Source: DASUBV01 sp035763085
Lineage (GTDB): Bacteria > Actinomycetota > Actinomycetes > Streptosporangiales > Streptosporangiaceae
NCBI GenBank assembly: GCA_035763085.1
Contig: DASUBV010000226.1
Location: forward strand, 1-31,046
Direction of reading: 5' to 3'
Length of the DNA: 31,046 bases
The position numbers and the translations under genes are program-made. Numbering within the stretch: position 1 is the stretch's first letter; every line of letters begins with the position of its first letter. Under the pieces are notes generated by a model, which worked only from the letters and a program-made list of their open reading frames with translations, was not told the origin of the DNA and ran no database searches. This document shows positions 8,201-16,212 of this stretch, in pieces.

Positions 8201-8715
8201 GGGAAGACGTAGGTCGGCTCGAGGTCGATCGCGTGCCCGCTGCCGGACTCCAGGACGAACTTCACCAGCGGCCCGGTGTCCAGGTAGTAGAACTCGATGC
8301 TCTCCCCGATCCGGCCGCCCATCAGGACCTCGGCGCCCCGCTCACGCCAGTGCTTCTTCAGCGCTTCGCTCTCCTGCACGGTGTGCTTCATGCAGGCGAT
8401 GTGCTGGACGCCCTCACCGTGGGTGTCCAGGAACTCCTGGTAGATGCTGGGGCCGCTGACCGGCTGGATCAGCTCGAATCCCAGGCCGTCGACCGAGGTC
8501 TCGGCCCCGATCATCCGGAACTCGGCCGGCTCGCCGCGCACCACCGTGTCGTGCAGCAGCGGCGGCTTGTAGTCGAACACCTTCCACGGGCCCCAGCCGA
8601 GGTTCTCGGTGTAGGAGCGCATCGCGGACTCGATATTGGCGACCACGATCGCGATCTGGGTGATCGACATCGGGACGGGGGGCGCGATGATGCGCGCGTC
8701 GTTACTGCCTGCCAT
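8197..8715 (-). CDS. VOC (glyoxalase/epimerase-like) metalloprotein
   Basis: A 172-residue vicinal-oxygen-chelate protein made of two beta-alpha-beta-beta-beta modules. Likely metal ligands are Gln20 (ITQIAIVV, where His is more common), Glu81 (FELIQP), His105 (GVQHIAC) and Glu156 (VKFVLES), one at each of the four usual places. The family includes methylmalonyl-CoA epimerase, glyoxalase I and ring-cleaving dioxygenases, all acting through a metal-bound enediolate. The ATG at 8715 lies inside the epimerase gene (14-bp overlap), and the stop overlaps the next gene by 4 bp, so it is a fixed member of the operon. Because a canonical LsrG (a small ABM-fold isomerase) is missing here, an isomerase role on the phosphorylated intermediate is attractive but unproven. 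Confidence 0.8.
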   Translation of the reverse strand: MAGSNDARIIAPPVPMSITQIAIVVANIESAMRSYTENLGWGPWKVFDYKPPLLHDTVVRGEPAEFRMIGAETSVDGLGFELIQPVSGPSIYQEFLDTHGEGVQHIACMKHTVQESEALKKHWRERGAEVLMGGRIGESIEFYYLDTGPLVKFVLESGSGHAIDLEPTYVFP

Positions 8716-9439
8716 CTGCTTCCTCCTGGGGGACGGGGGTCTGCTCCGGGCCGGGTGACCGGGCTGAGTCGCTGAGCCGCTGCAGGATGCGGTCGAGGTT
8801 GCCGGCCGGGTCGGTCCGGTCGAAGATCGCGCTGCCGCTGACGATCAGGTCGATATCCCAGGCGGCGATCTGGGCGGCATTGCCGATGGTGACGCCGCCG
8901 TCCACCCCGACCATGACCGGCGTCCCGGCGGAGCGAGCCAGCTCGCGTACAGCCTCGACGCGTCGCCGGGTGCCCGCCGCCGGAGCCTGGCCCGGCCACC
9001 CCGGGCTGACAGCGAGTACCAGGATCAGGTCAGCCATCTCCAGTACAGGCTCTACGGCCTGTACCGGGGTGCCCGGGTTGATCGCGACGCCGCGCAGGAA
9101 GCCGGGGCCGGCGGCGGCCAGCTCGGTCATCTCCTGCAGGGTCCGGTGCAGGTGCCGGGTGGCCTCGGTGTGCACCGTGATGACTGCCGCGCCGGCCGCC
9201 GCGACCTCGGGCACCAGCCGCCGCGGCTCGGTCACCAGGAGATGCGCGTCGACCGGGATGCCCGTGGCGGCCACCGCCGCGATGAAGGCCGGGCCGACGG
9301 TCAGCTGCGGGCAGAACGCGCCATCCATCACATCGACGTGCGCCCACCCGGCTTTACCGCGCAGGAGCTCCAGCTCGGCGCCGAGCCGGGTCAGATCGGC
9401 GGTGAGCACCCCCGCGCTCAGCCGCGGCACGCCGGTCAT
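8702..9439 (-). CDS. ribulose-phosphate 3-epimerase-like protein (LsrE-like position)
   Basis: A 245-residue TIM-barrel protein of the ribulose-phosphate/allulose-phosphate epimerase family. The metal and acid/base residues are kept: His34, Asp36 (HVDVMDG), His66 (AHLLV) and Asp180 (VGVDGGV). The C-terminal phosphate loop VSGSAIF is also present. Several pocket residues of true Rpe are changed: the Ser of the N-terminal PSIL motif is Gly (AGVL), the Met of HLMV is Leu, and the LMSVNPGFGGQ loop reads LAVSPGWPGQ, losing another Met. It is therefore a family epimerase with an altered pocket, unlikely to be the housekeeping Rpe. Salmonella lsr operons also carry an Rpe-like gene, lsrE. It overlaps the DUF4432 gene by 4 bp and the VOC gene by 14 bp. 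Confidence 0.85.
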   Translation of the reverse strand: MTGVPRLSAGVLTADLTRLGAELELLRGKAGWAHVDVMDGAFCPQLTVGPAFIAAVAATGIPVDAHLLVTEPRRLVPEVAAAGAAVITVHTEATRHLHRTLQEMTELAAAGPGFLRGVAINPGTPVQAVEPVLEMADLILVLAVSPGWPGQAPAAGTRRRVEAVRELARSAGTPVMVGVDGGVTIGNAAQIAAWDIDLIVSGSAIFDRTDPAGNLDRILQRLSDSARSPGPEQTPVPQEEADGRQ

Positions 9440-10548
9440 GCCGCATCGACCGGGCTGGCCAGCCGGGCTATGGCGGCGGCCAGCTTGTCGATGGCCGCGG
9501 CGCCGGCCACGACGCCGACCTCCAGCTCGTACCGGCGGACCTCGCCGGGCGCCAGGTGCTGCAGCTCGCCGCGGGCCCGGGCGTCCAGGCGGCCCGCGTC
9601 CCGGTTAGTGCTCGGCTCCATGGCCACCACGTAGGCGGTGCTGCCGAGCTGACGCCAGGTGATGTGGTGCGGCAGCGCGCTGGGCCGGTAGCGCTGGAAG
9701 ACCCCGAGGCCGGCTGCCCGGTTCAGCACTGCGGCGGTGACCAGGCCGTCTGGTCCCGGTTGCATGGCGTGCTCGTAGCACTCCTCGACGAAGTCGGCCC
9801 GCGGTGCCGCCAGGGTCTTGTACCCGGGGCTCTGCGCCGCGCTGACGCAGGTGCCCGCGGCCGCGGGGTAGGCCAGCTCGGCACCCGCGTCGACGACCGG
9901 GAAGCCGACGTTGCAGTGGTAGAGCATCATGTGCGGGCAGGGCGTGGGCCCGGTGTTGGTCACCGTGTCGGTGATCCGCAGGCTGAGTCCGCCGAGGTCA
10001 GCCTCGACCCGGCGGCGCAGCACCAGCTGCTCGCCGAACAGCGCGGCCTGGATGACCTCGCCCTCGGCCCACAGCACGCAGTCGTCGGCGTCCCAGTCTG
10101 CGCCGTAGCCGGCCAGCCGGGCGGGCAGCGTGGTGTAGCGGCCGTGCAGGCCGTACCGCTCCACCGGGCGGTGCGGGTAGTTGAAGACGGTCGCGTCGTC
10201 GGTGCCGCCCAGCAGCGTGTGATCCAGCCCGCAGGTGGACACCAGGCCGCCGGGGAAGCCGCGGAACCACTCGATCCCGCCCGGGTCGCAGTACCAGGGG
10301 CCGACGACGCCGGCCGGCGCGAGCCAGGACAGCGGCCGCCCGCCGAACCACGCTCGGCCGATATCGAAGCCGCGGTCGACGAGGATCTCGAAGTCAAAGC
10401 CGGCGCCGGTGGCGCAGCGCAGCATCCGCACACCGCGCTCGGCGCCGTCCCCGCCCTCGATGAGCTGGACGCCGGCGACCTGCTCCAGCCGGCCGAGCCG
10501 GGCCAGCAGCTCGGCCCTGGTCCACTGCCGGCCCCACAGGGTCACCAC
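9436..10548 (-). CDS. DUF4432 aldose-1-epimerase-like protein
   Basis: A 370-residue protein that I recognise as the DUF4432 branch of the galactose-mutarotase fold, a large beta-sandwich that binds sugars. Visible family-like stretches are DFEILVDRGFDIGRAWF (51-67), GFPGGLVSTCGLDH (about 97-110), YGLHGRY (about 132-138), the TDTVTNTGPTPCPHMMLYHCNVGFP strand pair with its His residues, and VAMEPSTNRDAGR near the C-terminus. Members sit in many sugar and polyol catabolic operons and are assumed to interconvert anomers of the sugar. It starts with GTG at 10548 (an alternative GTG is at 10545) and is the first gene after the operator-bearing gap, so it probably leads the catabolic transcript. 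Its stop overlaps the epimerase start by 4 bp. Confidence 0.8.
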   Translation of the reverse strand: MVTLWGRQWTRAELLARLGRLEQVAGVQLIEGGDGAERGVRMLRCATGAGFDFEILVDRGFDIGRAWFGGRPLSWLAPAGVVGPWYCDPGGIEWFRGFPGGLVSTCGLDHTLLGGTDDATVFNYPHRPVERYGLHGRYTTLPARLAGYGADWDADDCVLWAEGEVIQAALFGEQLVLRRRVEADLGGLSLRITDTVTNTGPTPCPHMMLYHCNVGFPVVDAGAELAYPAAAGTCVSAAQSPGYKTLAAPRADFVEECYEHAMQPGPDGLVTAAVLNRAAGLGVFQRYRPSALPHHITWRQLGSTAYVVAMEPSTNRDAGRLDARARGELQHLAPGEVRRYELEVGVVAGAAAIDKLAAAIARLASPVDAA

Positions 10549-10594
10549 GGGCTTCCCACCGCCAGCCTCCCGCTACCGCCCTGCTCCGCGAGGG

Positions 10595-10625
10595 GAGCAT
10601 TCGCTCAACTAGTGCGCATTCGCTC
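10595..10625. promoter_or_regulatory. tandem operator candidates GAGCATTCGCTC and GCGCATTCGCTC
   Basis: Two near-identical 12-bp sites, at 10595-10606 and 10614-10625, have centres 19 bp apart, about two helical turns. Each is an imperfect palindrome (GAGCnnnnGCTC, with one G-to-C/T change in the second). Both lie just downstream of the -10-like GATACT. A third copy, GAGCATTTGCTC, occurs in the promoter region of the transporter genes at 20059-20070. The likely binder is the SorC/LsrR-type regulator encoded next door; this is inferred from sharing and position. Confidence 0.6.
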
Positions 10626-10707
10626 GTTAGCTGAGTATCGGCCGGCACAGGCGGTCGTGACAAGACCCCCTGATCAGGGAATTTCGGTCAGGCAGCCAAA
10701 CGGCGGT

Positions 10708-10720
10708 CCGGCGAAGCCGG
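10708..10720 (-). terminator. short hairpin after the SorC gene (possible weak terminator)
   Basis: On the minus strand CCGGC-TTC-GCCGG forms a five-pair stem closed as a stable C(UUCG)G-like loop, 10 bp after the SorC stop codon. There is no T-run. It could be a weak terminator or an attenuating hairpin between the regulator and the catabolic promoter. Confidence 0.3.
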
Positions 10721-10730
10721 CCTGACGCGG

Positions 10731-11714
10731 CTAGCCGCGCCCGGACTTCAGCAGCCGCAGGGCGACCAGTTCGTTGGTCACCAGCACGTCGAGGTAGCCG
10801 CCGCGCAGCGCGCCGAGGATCGCCTCGAGCTTGTGCAGGCCGCCCGCCACGCCCACCACCTTGGGGATCGTGGCCAGGTCCGACAGCTCCACCCCGATCC
10901 GCCGCTCGTGAATGGGCAGGTCCACCACCTGCCCCGCCGCATCGTAGAACTGACCCAGGATGTCCCCCACCACGCCGCGCTCCCGCAGTTCGCGCATCTC
11001 GTCAGCGGCCAGGTAGCCGATCTGCACCAGGCTGGCGTCGGCGGTGGGCGCGCCGACGCCCACGATGGCCTGCTCCACGGCACAGGCTTCCTTGAGCACC
11101 TGCTGGATGGTCGGCTCGGTCTTGAGCGCGGCGGCCAGCAGCGCGGTCGAGGCCACGATCGGCGAGGGGATGATCGTCGCGGTGGTGGCCTCCTGCTCGG
11201 TGACGCTCTCGGTCTTAGAGGACAGGATGGTCTGCAGGTACCCGTCGACACCGCCGGTCAGGGTGACCATGTGCACGGGGCCGACCGCGCCGAAGTTGGT
11301 CGCCCCGATGACCCGCGACACCGTCTCCCCCCAGCCCACGCCCAGCGAGCCGCCGGGCCGCAGGTGGGTGCTCATGAACTGGGCGCCGCCCACGCCGAGC
11401 CGGGCGTTCAGGGCATGGTGGTCGGCGGGCTCGATCTTGTGGTCGGGAACGACCAGGGCCTCGGCCAGGCCGAAGGTCTGACGCAGCCGGCTGCTCACCT
11501 CGAATGCGTCCAGGTGGTCGGCGTTCAGGTTGATCGACACCAGGCCGACCCGCCGGGCGCGGTCTAGCATCCGGCCGACCGAGGCCCGCGATACCGACAG
11601 TCGCTTGGCGATCTCATCCTGGGTGAGCTCGTCCTTGTAGTAGAACCACGCGACCCGCAGCAGCAGTTCCTCGGCATCTGAGCGGCCCGTGTCCGGGCTC
11701 CTGTCCTGCTTCAC
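10731..11714 (-). CDS. SorC-family transcriptional regulator, LsrR-like
   Basis: A 327-residue regulator with an N-terminal helix-turn-helix and a C-terminal sugar-phosphate-binding domain of the SorC family. The N-terminus, VAWFYYKDELTQDEIAKRLSVSR (21-43), closely follows E. coli LsrR, which has AWFYYHDGLTQSEIS at this place. The C-terminal VGVAGGLHKLEAILGALRGGYLDVLVTN also matches the LsrR pattern. Members are tetrameric repressors or activators released by a phosphorylated ligand, which for LsrR is phospho-AI-2. The gene sits between the transporter half and the catabolic half of the cluster. The GTG start at 11714 has AGGGGG upstream. The ligand is probably the phosphorylated product of the LsrK-like kinase, by analogy. 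I have not used the symbol lsrR because the ligand is unproven. Confidence 0.88.
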   Translation of the reverse strand: MKQDRSPDTGRSDAEELLLRVAWFYYKDELTQDEIAKRLSVSRASVGRMLDRARRVGLVSINLNADHLDAFEVSSRLRQTFGLAEALVVPDHKIEPADHHALNARLGVGGAQFMSTHLRPGGSLGVGWGETVSRVIGATNFGAVGPVHMVTLTGGVDGYLQTILSSKTESVTEQEATTATIIPSPIVASTALLAAALKTEPTIQQVLKEACAVEQAIVGVGAPTADASLVQIGYLAADEMRELRERGVVGDILGQFYDAAGQVVDLPIHERRIGVELSDLATIPKVVGVAGGLHKLEAILGALRGGYLDVLVTNELVALRLLKSGRG

Positions 11715-11901
11715 GCCAACCCCCTGAGCGCCGGGTTACTACCAGTGTGACCCCGGCCGGGCCCGGCGGCCGGGCGGGATCGGACATGCGGCCAGGGTCC
11801 CGCGCGGGGCCGGGCCAGGCAGAGCGCGTCGTCATCATGACCCAGATCGGCGGCCGACGCGAAGCCAGGCGGCAAAACGGCGGGCCGGTAATGCGGGATA
11901 G
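11715..11901. other. intergenic gap between DMFase-like and SorC genes
   Basis: These 187 bp separate two minus-strand genes. They contain a small perfect palindrome, GTCATCATGAC, near 11830-11840 and a GC-rich segment near 11750-11770 that could fold. I see no clear promoter, no copy of the GAGC-type operator and no small gene. The SorC gene could be read through from upstream or have its own promoter here. Confidence 0.35.
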
Positions 11902-14139
11902 TTACCTTTCGCACAGGCTGCCGTCAAACGGTGCCGGGTCGGTGAAGCGGGCCAGCACATTCCCGGTCAGCCGCCCGACCGGAGTCTCGCTCCCGTCCGG
12001 GTCGCGCAGCGCGCCGCACCAGGCGATCGACCCGGTCGAGAACACCGCGCCGCCGGCCGGCGTCTCGAAGAAGACGATGTCCGAGCGGACCAGCCCGCTG
12101 ACGGTGCCGCCCTGCTGGGAGTCGGCGGTCATGATGTCCTCGACGGCGCCCTGGTACCGGTCGCTGAAGCCGCGCGCAGTAGCCACCACCACCGCGTGCG
12201 GCGGCGTGCCCAGGGCCGGGTCGGCCCGGTCGATCTCAAAGCCGGCCGGGCCGCCCAGCACCGACCCGTTCCCGGTCAGCGGCTCGCCGGCGGCGATCCC
12301 GCCGACGATGAAGCCGGCCCGCGCGCCGTCACTTGCCACGCTGGCGTCGATGCGGTAGGGCAGCGAGACGTCGAACCCCTGCGCAGTGAAGCCGACCCCG
12401 GTCAGCGCCTGCGGGCTGCGACCGCGCAGCCGCCACAGCCCGCCCCGCTCCCCGGTCATGGCCTGATGGCACTCCCCCGGCGGCGACTGCCAGACCCGGG
12501 TGCCGGCCATCCCGCGGCGGACCTCGATGATCCACGGGTCATCGGCGGGTGCGGAGGTGACCCAGTAGAAGCCGTTGCCGCCCAGGTACATCAGCCGCCC
12601 CCCGGACTGCAGGTAGCTGTCCAGGCCGTCCAGCATCCGGGCGCTGGTGTACTCGGGATGACTGCCGGTCAGCACGACGCGGTACGGGGCGAGCGCGGCG
12701 GCACCACGCCGGTGCAGATCGTCGTCGGTGATCACGTCGACGTCCGCCGCCAGGCTGGCCAGCCAGTGCAGCAGTTCCAGGTCCGCGCTGAACTGGTGCG
12801 GTCCGCGGACCAGCGGCAGGTGGTAGCCGGGACGCAGGTTGAGCACCGGGCGCCGCCACGAGGACAGGCAGGTCCCGCTGCCGTCGGCATGCTGCTCGTA
12901 GAGGCTGAGCAGCCGCTGCTCGGCCATGAACCGGTCCCGCCGGGTCACCGGCAGCGCGGCCGCCTCCTCCTCCGACGACTTGATCGGGTGCTCCCAGGAG
13001 GCATGCTCGTTGGCATAGGCCAGGTAGCTGAAGGTGGGCAGCAGGACCGCCGCAGCCGGCCGCGGGCCGGCGGCTCCGGCCGCCGTCACGATCAGCGGCA
13101 CGGTGTCCTCGGCGCCCTCAGCACCGCGCAGCCGGACGCCGTAGACCCCGCTGCCCCACGAGCCGGGCACCTCGAACGACAGGTCGGTGTCCCAGCCCGC
13201 GTCACCAAGGTCATCGGAGTGGAAGTGCGCCGCGCGGTACTCATCCGGCGCGGCGGTGAAGCCATCCGTGCCTGGCGTCCAGTTCCGGCCGGTCACGCCC
13301 AGCGTCGGCTGATTGACCAGGAAGCCGTCACAGCGCCCCGGTCCGGCATCGGGCACCCGGCTCGGCGGCAGTGCGGCCGCCGGGCCCAGCCGCCACTCAT
13401 GGCGCAGCCCGCCGATGCGATCAGCGGGCGCGTCCGCCGCGAGCGCCGCCAGCCCGGCCGCTGTCAGCGGCACGCCGAACAGTCGCGGCGAGTCGATCTT
13501 CCCGTTGAAGCAGTCGCAGACCCGCCGGATGCCGGACCCGGCCAGGGCCGCGCCAGCCGTCACCACGCACACCGCGGGCACGGGACCCGCCAGGCTGGCC
13601 CCGGCCACCCGGCCCGCCCCCGAGATACCGTGCGGAGCACCCTGGCCGCGGCGCGTGACCACCACCGCGACCGAGCCCGCCGCATCCCACGCGGCAGCCG
13701 CGAAGTACCAGGTCCGCGCGGTCAGCGATGGCCCGGCCGCCACCTCGGCCGCGATCTCGCCGTCCTCGGTCAGGCGCGCGAAGCGCACCCGGCCGTCGGC
13801 TCCGATCGCCAGCTCCCAGCCGCCCTCCGGGCCGCGGCCGGCCATCAGGCACTGCCGTCCGCGCAGCAGCGTCGGCCACAGCCACAGCTGAGCCGTCCCG
13901 CCGGTGCCCGGATCCGGCTCCTGGCCGAGCTCGGCGATCAGGTACGAGCCCCTGACTAGCTCCTGGCGGCGGCCTGGATACCGGGCGCCGGGCGTGAAGC
14001 CAGCCGGACTGGCCGGCTGACCCGCGCCGTCCAGCCGCACCATCTCGGCAGTGAACTCCGGCAGCGTAGTGCTGACCTTGACCGCCACGGTCTGGCCCGG
14101 ACGGACGACCCACGGCTGGGCGTAGCCGACAAGCTCCAC
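11902..14139 (-). CDS. N,N-dimethylformamidase beta-subunit-like protein
   Basis: A 745-residue protein of the family of the large subunit of dimethylformamidase, an iron amidohydrolase. The first 250 or so residues look like a beta-sandwich (LamG/concanavalin-like) region ending in CDCFNGKIDSPRLFG. The C-terminal two-thirds resembles the ThuA-like catalytic part. The Paracoccus enzyme binds iron through two Tyr and one Glu (399, 440, 521 as I recall). Here Tyr372 (TFSYLAYANEH), Tyr414 (LSLYEQH) and Glu496 (GSHPEYTS) have nearly the same spacing, and the following GGNGFYW motif (Asn522) fits too. There is no small alpha-subunit gene nearby. The GTG start at 14139 has a strong GGGAGGG upstream, 18 bp after the CocE-type gene. 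True DMF hydrolysis is unlikely; cleavage of an amide or formyl group on the imported compound is my inference. Confidence 0.82.
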   Translation of the reverse strand: MELVGYAQPWVVRPGQTVAVKVSTTLPEFTAEMVRLDGAGQPASPAGFTPGARYPGRRQELVRGSYLIAELGQEPDPGTGGTAQLWLWPTLLRGRQCLMAGRGPEGGWELAIGADGRVRFARLTEDGEIAAEVAAGPSLTARTWYFAAAAWDAAGSVAVVVTRRGQGAPHGISGAGRVAGASLAGPVPAVCVVTAGAALAGSGIRRVCDCFNGKIDSPRLFGVPLTAAGLAALAADAPADRIGGLRHEWRLGPAAALPPSRVPDAGPGRCDGFLVNQPTLGVTGRNWTPGTDGFTAAPDEYRAAHFHSDDLGDAGWDTDLSFEVPGSWGSGVYGVRLRGAEGAEDTVPLIVTAAGAAGPRPAAAVLLPTFSYLAYANEHASWEHPIKSSEEEAAALPVTRRDRFMAEQRLLSLYEQHADGSGTCLSSWRRPVLNLRPGYHLPLVRGPHQFSADLELLHWLASLAADVDVITDDDLHRRGAAALAPYRVVLTGSHPEYTSARMLDGLDSYLQSGGRLMYLGGNGFYWVTSAPADDPWIIEVRRGMAGTRVWQSPPGECHQAMTGERGGLWRLRGRSPQALTGVGFTAQGFDVSLPYRIDASVASDGARAGFIVGGIAAGEPLTGNGSVLGGPAGFEIDRADPALGTPPHAVVVATARGFSDRYQGAVEDIMTADSQQGGTVSGLVRSDIVFFETPAGGAVFSTGSIAWCGALRDPDGSETPVGRLTGNVLARFTDPAPFDGSLCER

Positions 14140-14157
14140 GTTCTGACCCTCCCTCTG

Positions 14158-16212
14158 CTACCGTCCGCCCGGTCTGGCGTGCTGGCCGGCCGGATCCAGG
14201 CCGGCCGGCGCCTGCGGATCAGCGCCGGGCGCGTCACCGGTCCAGCAGGCATGCAGGAGCTGTGTCCCGTCGAGAGTGACGCGGGCCTCCGTTACTGATG
14301 ACTGCCGCCGGGCGGACGCTCGCACGGCGACCTCGACGCGCTCGCCCGCCGGCAGCCGGACGCTGATGTCCGCCCGCGCGAGCACCGCGGCCCCGTCCGG
14401 ACGGCTGTGCCGCAGCCGCGCGGTGAAGGTCTCGGTCAGGCTCAGCCGGGCCCCGGATGGCGGGGCCAGCTCCGACCGAATGCCGAATGTCACCTCCACC
14501 TCGCCCGCCGCCTTGTCCCGGACGACCCGGTACACCGGCTCGCCGCCGGTGGCCCAGCCAGCATCGGGCCCGGGCGGCGGGGCCTCGATCACGGCCGGCG
14601 AGCTGTCGCCGCCGACGGGAACCCGCAGCACGGACTCCTGGCCGGGGCCGCACCCCACCAGCAGGACGGGGTTCGCCGGAGCGGGCCACAGGTGCGGGAA
14701 GTTCGCGCACGCCAGGCTCAGCCGCAGCCGGCACCCGGCCGGCACCACGCACGCGGCCGGCCGGAGCCAGACCACCAGCTGTTCCAGGGTTCCCGGCACG
14801 GCTCCGGCGGGCAGCTGCGCCCAGCCCGTGGTGATCAGCGTCGAGCGCCCGCCCGGGTCGACGGCGGCCAGCCGCGCCACGACGAAGGCACCTTGCATCG
14901 CCGGGCTGCCCGCGGCCAGCCCGGCCCGCAGCCGCGCCTCCGGACGGCCGGCGATCAGCACCGGCGCGGTGAGCTCGTCGCTGGTGAAGGTCAGGCTCCT
15001 GGCGTCGTCGCCGCTTTGCTCCTCGGGCCAGCCGCGCCCGGTTCCGAAGGGATCCCAGATGCCGGCCGCGATGCCCACGCCGGGATCGGCGGGGTATGCC
15101 CGGCGCTGCGGCTCAGCGGCAGGCCTGGCGGCCAGCCGCGGGCCGGCCAGGAACAGCCGCAGCTCGGTCCCGCCCGGCGGCGGCCACGCCCGTGCCGAGC
15201 GCCAGCCGGGACCGGGGCCGCCATCACCGGCCTCCGGGGCGGCCGCGCCCAGATCAGCCTCGCCCGGGCCAGCACGGCCGTGGCCAGCACGGCGGGCGAA
15301 GAACAGCACCGGATCTGCGGCCTGCTGCCGCAGCGCAGCAGCAGGCGGGCGCAGGTGCGCGTCCCACCAGCTGGCCATCGCCTCCGCCCAGTCCCATGGC
15401 TCAGCCGCGGACAGGTGCGGCAGGACATGCATCCATGGCCCGACCACCAGCCGCTTCGGACCGGTCACCTCGCCGAAGGTCCGGATGATGGCCTCGGAGT
15501 AGGCGTCGGCCCAGCCGGCGATGAGCAGCGCGGGCACCTCGATGGCCGTGGCGTCCACGACACGCGAGTTCCAGTAGTCGTCCCGGTCCGGGTGAGCCTG
15601 CCAGGTGATCGCGTGCGCCGGGCCCGCGGCCAGGCGGCGCAGCCGGGCGTCCCAGATCTCGCGCCAGCGCCCGCCGGGATCCTGGCGGGTGGGCGGGCAC
15701 AGGCCGAGGGCGGACATGTGCGCGGCCCACGCGTACCGGCCGAGCATCGAGGGGCAGCCGCCCGGCGCGATGGTGTCGGCGTACACGTCGGTCCCGGCAT
15801 AGACCGCGACGATGGCCCGCAGGTGCGGAGGCCGGTGCGCGGCGGCGGCCAGCGCGGTCATCCCGCCGTAGGAGACACCCCAGGCCCCGACCTGGCCGTC
15901 GCACCAGTCCTGCGCGGCGGCCCACTCGATGACCTCGGCCAGGTCGCTTCCTTCGCGGGGCAGGTCGAAGCTCTCCCCCCGGCCAGCAGACGCCCCGGTG
16001 CCGGCCAGGTCAGCAAACAGGGTGGCGTAGCCCCGCCGGGCCAGCGCGATCCGGGTGCCCTCGAAGAGGCTGCCGATGATGTCGTCCGCGCGGTAGGGGT
16101 AATAGCTGACGAGCACCGGGCCCGCGGCCGGGCCGTCCGGGCGGCGCAGATTGCCTGCCAGCACGGTCCCGTCGGCCAGCGGAATGGTGATCCCGGTCGG
16201 CTGTCCCGCCAC
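14158..16212 (-). CDS. CocE/NonD-family alpha/beta hydrolase (X-Pro dipeptidyl-peptidase-like)
   Basis: A 684-residue serine hydrolase of the cocaine-esterase/X-Pro dipeptidyl-peptidase family. The catalytic triad is visible: Ser114 in GVSYGG, Asp236 in GWADAYSE and His262 in GPWMH. A C-terminal jelly-roll domain (about residues 430-680) is marked by VARLAAVDPGGRSTLITTGW and the later strand-rich sequence. There is no signal peptide, so it should act in the cytosol. I chose the GTG at 16212, which overlaps the SDR stop as TAGTG; the open frame runs on upstream to 16476 but lies inside the SDR gene and is not family-like. Members cleave esters, amides or acylated compounds. In this operon it probably removes an acyl group from the imported substrate (inference). 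Confidence 0.88.
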   Translation of the reverse strand: MAGQPTGITIPLADGTVLAGNLRRPDGPAAGPVLVSYYPYRADDIIGSLFEGTRIALARRGYATLFADLAGTGASAGRGESFDLPREGSDLAEVIEWAAAQDWCDGQVGAWGVSYGGMTALAAAAHRPPHLRAIVAVYAGTDVYADTIAPGGCPSMLGRYAWAAHMSALGLCPPTRQDPGGRWREIWDARLRRLAAGPAHAITWQAHPDRDDYWNSRVVDATAIEVPALLIAGWADAYSEAIIRTFGEVTGPKRLVVGPWMHVLPHLSAAEPWDWAEAMASWWDAHLRPPAAALRQQAADPVLFFARRAGHGRAGPGEADLGAAAPEAGDGGPGPGWRSARAWPPPGGTELRLFLAGPRLAARPAAEPQRRAYPADPGVGIAAGIWDPFGTGRGWPEEQSGDDARSLTFTSDELTAPVLIAGRPEARLRAGLAAGSPAMQGAFVVARLAAVDPGGRSTLITTGWAQLPAGAVPGTLEQLVVWLRPAACVVPAGCRLRLSLACANFPHLWPAPANPVLLVGCGPGQESVLRVPVGGDSSPAVIEAPPPGPDAGWATGGEPVYRVVRDKAAGEVEVTFGIRSELAPPSGARLSLTETFTARLRHSRPDGAAVLARADISVRLPAGERVEVAVRASARRQSSVTEARVTLDGTQLLHACWTGDAPGADPQAPAGLDPAGQHARPGGR

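Larger units (their letters stand above)
10549..10730 (-). promoter_or_regulatory. promoter and leader region of the catabolic half-operon
   Basis: This 182-bp gap follows the SorC regulator stop and precedes the DUF4432 gene. On the minus strand I see a -35-like TTGTCA (10663-10658), an 18-bp spacer and a -10-like GATACT (10639-10634), which would place transcription start near 10627. Two copies of a 12-bp near-palindrome follow at once (listed separately). A perfect 12-bp palindrome, CCCTGATCAGGG, lies at 10668-10679, just upstream of the -35. The arrangement fits a repressed promoter with operators over the start site. The sites were read by eye and were not scored. Confidence 0.55.

Noticed and set aside
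12196..13959. 587-codon plus-strand open frame opposite the DMFase-like gene
   Set aside because: No recognisable motif and low-complexity Arg/Gly/His composition; it is a shadow of the well-supported minus-strand gene.
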